This document shows positions 22,301 through 34,300 of a DNA stretch of 64,000 bases, one piece after another (the first letter of the stretch is position 1; the number at the start of each line of letters is the position of its first letter). The DNA is from Bedellia somnulentella. Taxonomy: Eukaryota; Arthropoda; Insecta; Lepidoptera; Bedelliidae. The stretch is taken from the NCBI GenBank assembly GCA_963576735.1, contig OY755188.1, positions 14,868,323 to 14,932,322 on the forward strand. The letters run 5' to 3'. The notes below the pieces were generated by a model. That model saw only the letters and a list, made by a program, of their open reading frames with translations. It made no database searches and was not told the origin of the DNA. Position numbers and translations under genes: made by a program.

Positions 22301-25300
22301 TATGAACATATACCCTGTTTATGCGTTAGTATGAAAATTTTAATGTTTTAAACTACCGTCACTTTATGGGCGATAATTTTATATAAGGTTATAAGAAAAC
22401 ATTTATGAAAATATAATGCTTTTGTCCATTTAAAATATTGGAACGTAAACTTAATTCATTGATTAATAAAATTTTATTACGTCGGAAATAATAAGTATTA
22501 AATTGCGGCATCGGGCTAGGTAATAGCGAGTTACATACATACATAAAGCTACAGAGTTACATACATACATACATACTCACGGCTGTAAATCTTTGGAAGC
22601 GGTAACCAGAGCTAAGGAATAAGAAATTCCTTAAAAATGTATCTTTTTACGACGATTTATTACTACTAAAATCGGCAAAATGTTTACGCCTTTAGTTTTC
22701 CGATAGTGTTCCAAAGAGTTCATATAGTACTGTTTATTCAAAGTACCCTTTTTGACTAGACCCTGTATTTAATTGGAAGGGGGCAGGCATGTCGCGCCGC
22801 TTTCTATGCATACACTAATTCATTATTAAAAAAAAACTCAGGCATGTGGGTTCTCCGTAATGTTTTCCGTCATTTGCCGTGTAGTGTCGGCTTAGAATAA
22901 CACTACCCCTTTCTACCCGTGGGTGATCGTAAGAGGCGACTAAGGGTATTGGGGCTTTTAAGGGATTTTTGGGCGATGCGGTCTGTGATGCTGTCTCCAC
23001 CCATCACTAAGAACCTTTATTTCACCATCTATTCCGCACGCACCTTCCAAAAGTGGCTGAGGAATTTCTCATTCCAAAGCTCTGGCTACCCCGTTAAGGG
23101 ATTTATAGCCGTGAGTATATGTATGTATGTTTTCCGTCACTATTAGCAACATTGATAAAGAAACTACATATGAGGAGCTGGCGAACAAAACTGGATTAGT
23201 CCATAAAAATAAATTTTACACAGTGGCTAAAAAACGAATATCAACATATAATATAACGTTTGAAAATGCACTTTTTAAAGCCTCATATGGCCTACTTAGA
23301 GCAGGTTTTGATTAAAAATATTAACAGGAATCTACGCAACCGGCCTTAGATATCACGATTTAAATAAACCTTTTTTTTATTATAGGGGACTTTTTCAGTT
23401 TTGATCGCCAGCTCCTCATATATAAAAGTTATGTTATGTTAACAATCAACAAAATAATATTTAATTAAAGGAATTATCTTCTTATCTCTCCTCTTTTGTA
23501 GATAGTCTTATCTTAAGTTATTGTATATAAGCTTAGTTAGTTTAAATTAATTCTAACAAAAAAAAAAAAATATAAAAATGTATAACTATATTCGATCTGT
23601 AATGTTTTCTTTTTTGTCGTGCATATATTACAAGTGAATGTTGTATGCAGTTGTAACTGGAACTTAGACTAGGAATGTTCATGTTGTAATTAGATTTAAT
23701 ATACAGGGTGTCCCAAGAATAAGTGTCAAGCGGAAGTCCAAGGACAGAATACCCCTAGACCCGAATTACCCCCATGCTTAGACTATATAGACAGAGTCAT
23801 AATGCAACGGGAGAGTACCTCTTTTAGATAGCAATATTTTTCCCTGTAATGTTGCGATCACTAGAAAACAATTACCCCAAAATACTATAATCACCATTCT
23901 AAAAGCTACTTTTTAATTTAAAATTGATTACGTCAATTTATTGTTTAATTAAGGTTTACTGTTTACTATATTATTTCCTGCAATCATATAATTATACATA
24001 CTTGCTCCTAGTATTATACAATCTTTTTTGTTTAATTTTACCATTTATACTGATGTTTAATACACCGTGAAATCTAAAGCATTGTACTAACTATCAGGGA
24101 TGAATCTTCCCATGATTACGAATAAATTTTTGTACGGGACTAACTTTGTTACTGGACAAAAAAAAAACAGCTGTTCCATAAGTGCAAGTTTTGTAAATAT
24201 CATACGGGTCATCATGGGTATAGTGGGGTCTATGTTTGTATTTTGAAAAATAAAAGACAGCACTATTTTGTACATGAGTTTTATTGCATTATTTACTATT
24301 GACCTTTAAACAAAATCAGTTTCGTGTGAAAATTTCGAATTCATTCGTCTATTTCAGTCACATTATTCAAAAGATGATGTATTCGTACATCAAAGTATTT
24401 TATGTTTGGTTGATTTCCAATTGCATCTTCCAGTGGCCGCAATCCATTTTTCTCGTAGATTCGGGTCTTTAGGAAAACTGTAATGAATACGAAGAAATTA
24501 AATAAATATAACAAATTTATTACTTACTAATTCCGTAGATAACAATTGGAAATCATTCAGCGTCGCTAACTCACTCATTAACATCAGTTTACTAATTTGA
24601 AAATTTTACCCTAACGACAGGGTAGGATGAAAACGTGAATTATGGGAACACTGAGATACTGCATATTTTTAGGTTATGCTATTAAAAAATTGCTCAAAAT
24701 AACTAAAGAAAATGCTAGTAATCTAGTTCAACGTAATTAACATTTGAATCACTTTTTTTCTGATCGCGCAATGTATTTATTATGTATTTATCTGTAGAAA
24801 AACATTAAAAAACTCACTCACTTGTGGAAAGTCAATCCTTCGATGTGTTTTTCGCTGTGGCTTCCGCAGCCAAGCACGCTACACCCAACCATGCCTCACT
24901 AAACAATAACTTAATTAATGGAGTCTCTTTTGTCACAATATACAAATGAATAAAATCTTTCGCAAAATCAAAAGAAAACTAAAATCGCTCACAAGTCGAC
25001 GCTTTGTTTGTCACAATTTAAAAGTGTGACATCAACAAAACGGGTTACGCGATAGAGATGACAATAAAGTTTTGGGTCTCTTTTTAACATATAAGAACTT
25101 AAATAAGGGCTTCTCTTTTTAAAATGGATGACGTAACATCGCTCGGTCTATAGTGTTCATAGTCAAAGCCCCCATGTATGTTCTGCGACTTTTTGTAGTT
25201 TTCGAGATATGATTTTTTTTTCATATTTTTTTGATAAACCTTGGCTTATTTGACATTATTGGTCACAGAGACATCAATTGTTGAGATACAAGCTTGATTT

Positions 25301-28300
25301 TTTTTCTGAAATAGGTGCACAGTAGCACTTGCAAAAACAAAAGCAATTGTGAGCCGATATGCTACTATTAAACCATTAAAAAAATGTTGAATCCTAAGTT
25401 TGTTAAAATGTTTAAATTAAAGATCTCTTTTGAAACGATTTAAAAAAAACTTATCCTTAAAATATCTCCAAAATTATTTTTGAAAACTTGCCAATTTTGT
25501 CAGCTATTTGCTATGTAAATTTGACTGAGCTATCTCCACGACTTCATACTTGAAAAAATGTTTGAAACACAGTAAGTCGAAAACACTTAATTAAAAGATT
25601 GGGCCGAATAAAACTAAAAAAATGTTATTATTGATTGTTTATTATTAAATCACATAGAGTTTTCGAAATGTCGCCCTTCCTGCTCGATACATATTCTACA
25701 TAGCCTTAAAAAAAAACTTAGACGTAAGAACGCTACTCTGTTGCTTTTTATTGTTTCTTCTGCTTGTCTTAGTTTTGTTCGTAGTTCCGCTATGTTTCTG
25801 ATATCCTTGGCGTAAACTAATTCTTTATAATACCCCCAAACGAAGAAATCGATGGGGTTTAAGTCGGGAGACCGTGGCGGCCAGGCAATGGGCCCCCCAC
25901 GGCCGATCCACTTGTCTCCAAACCTTTCGGTTAAATGTTGCCACGGTCTCCAGACCGTGGGGGGCCTTGAAATCTGTTGGATGGTGGGGACGTTTTTTCC
26001 CATCGCCCTTTACATGGCAAATGGGTGACGAAATTGGCAAGTTTTTAAAAATAATTTTGGAGACATTATTGGGATAAGTTTTTTTTAAATCGTTTCAAAA
26101 GAGATCTTTAATTTAAACATTTTAACAAACTTAGGATTCAACATTTTTTTAATGGCTTAATAGTAGCATATCGGCTCACAATTGCTTTTGTTTTTGCAAG
26201 TGCTAATGTTCACCTATTTCAGAAAAAAAAATCAAGCTTATATCTCAACAATTGATGTCTCTGTGACCAATAATGTCAAATAAGCCAAGGTTTATCAAAA
26301 AAATATGAAAAACAATCATATCTCGAAAACTACAAAAAGTCGCAGAACATACATGGGGTTAATTCGGGTACCACTAGGGGAATTCTGTCCTTGGACTTCC
26401 GCTTGACACTATTTCTTGGGACACCCTGTATGTTTTTTGTTTAAGTTCTGTAATTGTACCTAAATAAATAAATAAATAAAAAAATAACTTTAGTAAAGAA
26501 ACATTGTAGGCTAAATCCGTTATTTGAACCCACACCTCTCAGTAATGGAGGCTGTGGTCCTTCAAAGCAACCCTTACTTATATTTTTACAATATTCAGGT
26601 CTATCGATCATCAACAAACTGACTCTTTTGAACAAGGCGGCAGGAAAAGTCGTGGTAAGATGTTAAATTTTTCATCGTTTGAGACTGACCTATGAAATCT
26701 AAACAGATTCCGTGGAACTAGTGAACACCTTTACAATTTTATAAATCGGGTAGAGCAAATAATGAAAAATAAAGTATGTTCGTGATACGTCTCCAAACCA
26801 AGTACTGGCTTAAATTCAAATCCTTTAAAAAGTAGTCTAGTAATAATTCAACAGATAAAACTTGTATAGCAACCCTGCACTCTTAGATTAGGTTACAGGG
26901 TTAATTAGCAACCGTGATAGCCCAGTGGGTAGAACACTCGGTTATCGTGCAAACGACTAGTGTTCAAATCCTGGGTCGGGCCTACACCAATTTGTCTTTT
27001 CTAAAGACATATGTGTGGTTAATTTATCATGGTTGTTAACGGTGAGGGAAAACATCGTGAGGAAACCCACATGGCTGAGTTGTACTTAGTCATGTGACAG
27101 TGTATTCGTACAAAACGGCGATAGGCCTGCCCCCTATCACGTGAGTACACTGTCCATGCAAAACGTGGGTACTCTGAACACCAGGTGACAAAGTCACGTG
27201 ATGTTCAGAAGTATTAGTACCTCTGCCAACCCCTTCGGGGATATTCGGCGTGAACGTTTGTGTTTGTGTTGTGGTTAATTAAAATAAAGCTAAATAAGAA
27301 TAATTTTTATTACAGAACGCAAGAAATCAATTTTGGATATCCGTAGATCCTTCCGGAAAGTTCCCAAAACTATATTCGAAGGTGAACAAAATGTCTTTGT
27401 GATCGAATTATTTGGGCTGCGTGATGATATCGATGAAAGGTGAGTTTTGGTACAAGTTTCAATTCTGAATCAAGCCAAGACTCTTGGACTAATAACATAC
27501 ATACATATACTCACGGCTATAAATCCCTAAAAGGGGTAGCCAGAGCTGAGAAATTGGAAATTCCTCAGCCACTTTTGGAAGTTGAGTGGGGAAAAGATGG
27601 TAGAAAAGCCCCAAGTCCTTTAGTCGCCTCTTACGTACACCCACCGGAAGAAATGGGGTAGTGCTATTCTAAGCCGACACTACACAGCTTCTTGGATAAA
27701 TAAGTCGGAAATAAAACAATCGGCAATATTTTGCTAAAGATGATTAAAAAGTTTTAATATTTATATATACTAGTGGGTAACCCTGGCGCGACTACGTCGC
27801 GTCCAATAAAATGAGTTTATTTTGAAATTTTCCGACCAATCACAGCGCAGCTCTTTTGAATTTCTAGTGAATTTTCCTGATTGGCCGGTTTGAAAAAATT
27901 CCGCCAATCACAGCGCATCTCTGATCGACTAAAGTTTGCGCGCGCTTATGACACTCAAGCAAAGTCTATGGGCCAAAATCGAAACTTTGAAATTCTGTAA
28001 CAATTAACTTAATCCAGATACATCAGATGTCTGAATTTTGTGCACACCACGGCTGCGAACTGTACAAAACGATACCTGAACCAAATTTCTAGCTTAATTC
28101 GTCGCGTCACAGGCTTCCGGGCAAGAAAGAGGCTTACAGAAATAATATATAAAGATTACTATTGCACCCATTTCAGGTTGGCTTACGATTTCCTTACAGT
28201 GGCATTTGAAATACAAAAAAATAAGGACTACTGTGCAATACTGGTTCCTTGTACTCAAAAATATTTTCCTCTGCTTCAACATTTTAGCGTGAGTAGATAA

Positions 28301-31300
28301 TTATTCAAACTGATTTTGGGATTCAAAAGGTATAGCGCGTACAACTATAGTAAATAATTAAATAATATTGAAAATGATTGTTAGTCAAACAAAAAATATA
28401 TTTCTGAAAACCATACCAACTTAATTCAAATTTACTTTTGTGTCGTAAGGTATGTTTGATTCTCAGCCATTTTTGTAAGTTTAATTGGAAAAAAATGGTA
28501 AAATGGTTGGTAATAATTGGTCTTCAGCCACAACACCCGACAATCGCTTAAAAATCCCTATGAGCCAATCACTTAAAAATCCTTATGACCCAATTCGCCT
28601 TTAACTACACCCACGGGAAGAAAAAGGTTAGTGCTATTCTAATCCGATACAACCCAGCTTAGTTACTAGAAGTCCAAATAATAAGATTATGAATTTTTTT
28701 CTTGCAACAAATTCATAATTTTACTATAAATTGGTAACGGCAATATATCAATCAATAATGTTTTACAGTACGTTCCAACTCACGAAGACACAACCAGTAA
28801 TCAATCCCTTTATGTGGCACATAGGAATTCTGTTATTGGGTAAGACTCTGTTGTACTCACAATCACAAAAAAAAACAAAATTCGTTACTATACGGATACC
28901 TACGTACGGTCAGCAGGTTACAGCTAATAATGCCTCTATGCTTTTTCTACATACATACATACATATCCTCACGGCTATAAATCCCTAGAAGGGGTAGCAA
29001 GAGCTAAGGAATTAGAAATTCCTCAGCCACTTTTGGAAGTTGCATGGGGAAAAGATAGTGTAATAAAGGTTGTTGGTGATAGGTCTCCAACCGCAGCGCC
29101 CAAAAATCCCTTAAAAGCCCCAATACCGTTAGTTGCCTCTTACGTACACCCACCGGAAGAAATGGGGTAGTGCTATTCTAAGGCGACACTACACAGCAAA
29201 CATTTTTCTACATGAGTTAAATTAACTTTACTGACTGAAGGGACACACAACCCCGATCCAAAATTTTAACGCATGTAGGGAAACCACCTTTCCTACTTAT
29301 CTGCAAAGGTCGTTGGCCCTTTAACTAGTATAGACAAATTTAAAATTAATTGCTTTTGAGCACTTTTTGCCTCTACTGGTAAAAGGGTTAAATAACTTTC
29401 AATTGCAGTAAACTCAGGGTCCGCAAAGCTGAGTTAGCAGACGTGCCACACATAGCGTATTTCCTATCAGACTTGGACGCCAAACACACCATGTGGACCG
29501 TAGAAAATTGCGTTTCTAAACGCAACAAGTCCAATTTGAAACCGGAAACATATGTTATGTTTAGCGGGACTGCTGTTATCGGGATAGTGATAGTAGAGTA
29601 AGTAATATGAAGATTTTGTTTGGTGATATTATTATGCCGCCTTACAATTGACTGCATGAATTGGCCAATCTTGACAGTTTAAGGCTGTTACTGCTTAGCA
29701 ATTTGTAGTTTCTGCGTGAAGCCATACTTGAGCTAAGAAGTAATTTCTTTCTGTGTGAGATTACTCATTTATCGAGAAAACAATATTACGAGTAATTCAT
29801 AAGGAATTTCAGTTTTTTTGCATTCGAAGTTGCAAGGAAGAATTTATCCTAAATATACATTAGTCAAAGTTTTATTCATAAACATATTAAAACTTGCAGA
29901 TATCCAACAGTCTCTCAAATTGAGCAAATTCGATTGAAATACGACTTAGAGCAATACCACAATCACAAATATTACTACAGAGGTCACGGCTCGTTGGCTG
30001 GTTTCATAAATTTACAAACGGCCATAGTATATCCAGTATTTGAACCACATTTCAACTTTTTCATACGGGAAGTATTGAGACTGTCTGGTTCTTCAGCACT
30101 TATTTGGTTGACGCCTTATAAGAATCAGAATGTAAGTAACTTTTAATCAAATAATTTATCATTTTATATGAAGTTGTTCGGTCTTTGAGCAACTCAGTTG
30201 TCGTACATATATTATAACAATGATACGAGTACAATGTAATATCCAGAAACGGAATTCTTAGAGAACTTTAAATATAATTAGCCTACTGTGATTGGCGCTA
30301 ATAGAGATTTAAAAGTTGGTCTTGGCTAAGAAAGTGTATTGAGAAGTTTGAAGGATGCAGTTAGAAATCCATGACTAAGCTAAGCTTTCTCTTTTTGTAT
30401 AATCTTCACTCATAGGTATCTCGTTTGTGAGGGTAAACCATAACCGTTAAAACATGTAGCCGGTTTTGTAAGAAATAAGCCATTTAGAATAAGCCTTTGT
30501 CCCGGAAAATATAGCAAATAAGTAATATCTCTACGTCCAATCATTGTTTTAACAAGTTCTAAATTTTTTGCCAAATAAACAACGAAGTAACTTAACTCGA
30601 ACTTTTGGGAAATTAAGTAGGCAAAAGTATAAATTATTACCGCCTATGCATTGTTATAATACCAATTTTTTTTGGAAAGAAAAGGGCTTATATCGATTAT
30701 CCACCCTAAAAAATCCTCCCTAAGTCGGATATTCGGAAACGCATGTCCGATTATCCACCCTGAACGGGGTGGATAATCGGAATTCATAATAAAATGTTTC
30801 TTCCGATTTTTTACCCCAAGTACAGTCATTCACAGAAACATACTCAAAACCTGGCCCAAGAAACTTCAACAGAGATATACATACCTACTTTCCTACTTAC
30901 AGTCTGAATAAAATTATCCTGGTGGAAAGTTTTAATTTAATATTTATTGTTAAACGAAAAACTTAAGTAATCTTAAAAAAAATAAAAAATTGCAGGTAAG
31001 CACCTGTAGATTTGGGTGAAAACCATTTAAATTGACTGTTGTGACAAATGAAACCATAACAAGAAAGAAACTCGTAACAAAAAATAACAAAATTAAAACT
31101 TAGGGTCTTTTCACCACTGACACACAATAAATAATAATTTACATGTTCCTGTAAAGGACTGTACGTAGGCAGGGTAGAAAATCGGAAGAAACATTTTATT
31201 ATGAATTCCGATTATCCACCCCGTTCAGGGTGGATAATCGGACATGCGTTTCCGAATATCCGACTTAGGGAGGATTTTTTAGGGTGGATAATCGGAATAA

Positions 31301-34300
31301 GCCAAGAAAAGCCGAACATCTCTAAGAAAAATAATCTGTTCTCTATAACGCTGGTCTTTTCGAGTCATGTCATGTCACATGGCTAACTCATTATTCCAAA
31401 ATTTAGACTCAACTCACTCTAATTCTGTCTGTGCTATATGTAGATGGTAGTAATAAAGTTAACTAAAGTTTATTTTCGTTACAGACGATACAATCAGTAA
31501 ACACATTTGTATCAAAATTAATTCCACTTCTCCCAAGACAACTGGAAACGGATCCTCTCGGTGGCCCGGAATTTATAAAGTTTACAAATGCTTATAAGGA
31601 AAAGTTAGAAACTCTATCCATGTTGTTGTAAAAGTAATTTAAAACTTATGATTATTTAATAATGAGTTATATACTATATTTTCACAGGTTTCCATTCTAT
31701 GCTTGGTTTTTAAATCGCAAAATGACCAGCGTAGAAAAAGTTAACATAGATACTAGAATTGTAATAATAGGCCATTCTAGAACTTCTCTTGGATTTCTGA
31801 ATAGCCTTCTATTTGGGTAAGTGCTGTTATCAGTAAGCTATGCACTATCATTCAGAGAGTTGGTTGGATTAATTGTTTTATTAACAGCGTTTTTGAAATA
31901 TATTTTGGAATTTGTTAATGGTGATATATGGTGATATATTTTACCTGTAGTGTCGGCTTAGAATAGCACTACTCCGTTTCTACCGATGGGTGTACGTAAG
32001 AGGCGACTAACGGTATTGGGGCTTTTAAGGGATTTTTGGGTGATGCGGCTGGAGACCCACTTTACTTTACTATCCATTCCTCACTCAATTTTCCAAATGT
32101 GACCGAGGAATTTCTAATTCCTTAGTTCTGGCTACCCCTTCTAGGGATGTATGTATGTATATGTATGTTAATGGTGAATGAAGATGTATCTCGAGAGGTT
32201 TTTCAGGATAGTAAAAAGTCTGTGTGTATATAGTTTGAAAATATTCTGCAGTATCTAAAAAGAACCTTTGAGATCATAGCTCCTTAGCGTGCGGGTCAAG
32301 CTTAGGTACTAACTACTCGATACTTATCAGTGCTTTGGGTTTAATCCTCAAGAAAAATTCAATCTAGTTAATATGATTGCCTCAGACAACATCAAATGGG
32401 TTGTCGCAGTCAGCCAGTCCGCTCTAGATTTATAGTATAGTTGACAGAACTCTAGTCTTGTAAATTATAGTTACTCCATTTAAATCTCGAAAAAAAGATT
32501 ATAGCTAAATACAAATCATTCTATCAAACTCTATTTAACACATAAACCTATTAAAAATATTTTTCCAGAGACACAACAGCCTACCTAACATTCACGAACA
32601 TAACCGTGATATCTCCGGACGGGATGCACTGGCCCCGCCACACGGTGCCCGGGGCTGAAACCATGTTCCACAAACAGCGATCCTTCGTGCCCAAATGGAT
32701 ACCCTACTTGGCTTACGTTAATATCATTCAGGGGAAAATCGTGGAGATTGACAGGTTTCACTTCAGTTTTTTGTATTTCTAGGGTTGATTTAATACGAGA
32801 TTTCACCTTAGTATCCGAAATAAGAGCAGCTAAGCCAGAGCTTCGGAACTAATAAGTCCTCATAAATAAAGGAAAGAAAAATGTCGACACAGGCGGGATT
32901 CGAAACCGCGACCTCGGGTATACGCCCCCGTCGCTCTTGCCAATTGAGCTACCGTGCGACGGGGCAAGAGCAAGAGCGACGATACCCGATACGTATATAC
33001 CCGATATCGCGATACCCGAGGTCGCGGGTTCGAATCCCGCCTGTGTCAAAAATTTTCTTTCCTTTATTTATTAATAATAATCCCCACATGAGGTTTTCAT
33101 GAACAAAAAGATTAAATTTTCGAATAAGAAGAAAAAGTTGTTCAGTCAGATTGCCATTTTTAAGTTGATAACTATGATAGATATAGACGAAGCAAGAGAG
33201 GTTTGCCAGGATCGTACGAAGTGGCGATCTATAGTCTCTGCCTACCCCAATGTGAATTAACGGCGTGAGTGTATGTATGTATGTAATATAACAACCTGTT
33301 AATGGCACTGTCAATACATTCATTTCAGAAAATCCAAATATGTAAGGTTGAAGAATGGCTCAAGATGTTATTATGATAAGTTATTTCTGTTTTTGGGCAA
33401 ACAGTATCAACATCCTGATTATATAAAAGCTGTTGAAGAGAAAAAATATACGTAAGTCGTGATTAGATTCTGATTAATTTATTTAGTTGTTTCACCTAGA
33501 GTTTTAGTTTGACTGCGTCTGATTAATCCGCAAATTATTTATACCCTTCAAAGATAAACTTTACACAATAATTGTGAAAATAAATCGGTTATAGTAGTAG
33601 TTAACCAAATATTTTGAACCAAATTATAATATAGCAACCGTGATAGCCCAGTGGGTAGAACACTCGCTTATCGTGCAAACGACTAGTGTTCAAATCCTGG
33701 GTCGGGCCTACACCAATTTGTCTTTTCTAAAGACATACGTGTGGTTAATTTATCATGGTTGTTAACGGTGAGGGAAAACATCGTGAGGAAACCCACGTGG
33801 CTGAGTTGTACTTAGTCATGTGACAGTGTATTCGAACAAAACGGCGATAGGCCTGCCCTCTATCACGTGAGTACACTGTCCATGCAAAACGTGGGTACTC
33901 TGAACACCAGGTGACAAAGTCACGTGATGTTCAGAAGTATTAGTTCCTCTGCCAACCCCTTCGGGGATATTCGGCGTGAACGTTTATGTTTATTATGTTT
34001 ATGTTTATGTTTATGTAATTATAATATATATATTCATCATGATCATTCCAAAGCTGTACCAAGTCTAAAAAAGAGTATCCATAAAGGCGGATATGCAACA
34101 CAACGTCAAAAGCGAAAGATAAAAAAAAGTACAAAGCACTAAAGGGTTAATTTATTGCAGTTAAATAAATCCTTAGGATACATGCACCATGGTCATGAAA
34201 AAGTTAATCACCACTCGATTGTTTATTACAGTTGCACATATGAAAGCGTGAGTGAAACCAGACAAACTCCTGCGGATAAAGAAGAATTTTTCAACTATGT

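Larger units (their letters stand above)
23704..26428 (-). mobile_element. Long-TIR mariner-like element, interrupted by a THAP element
   Basis: Outer ends CAGGGTGTCCCAAGAA and its complement near 26428 are flanked by TA (23702-23703, 26429-26430). The inverted arms are about 400 bp long: the left arm is 23704-23776 plus 25177-25502, the right arm 26028-26428. Removing the nested insertion leaves about 1.3 kb. Between the arms lies the C-terminal part of a transposase on the minus strand. Confidence 0.85.

Noticed and set aside
28040..28300. 86-codon frame beginning before exon 12
   Set aside because: Only the part after 28177 is coding (acceptor tttcag, CFAP61 similarity); the upstream part is intron.
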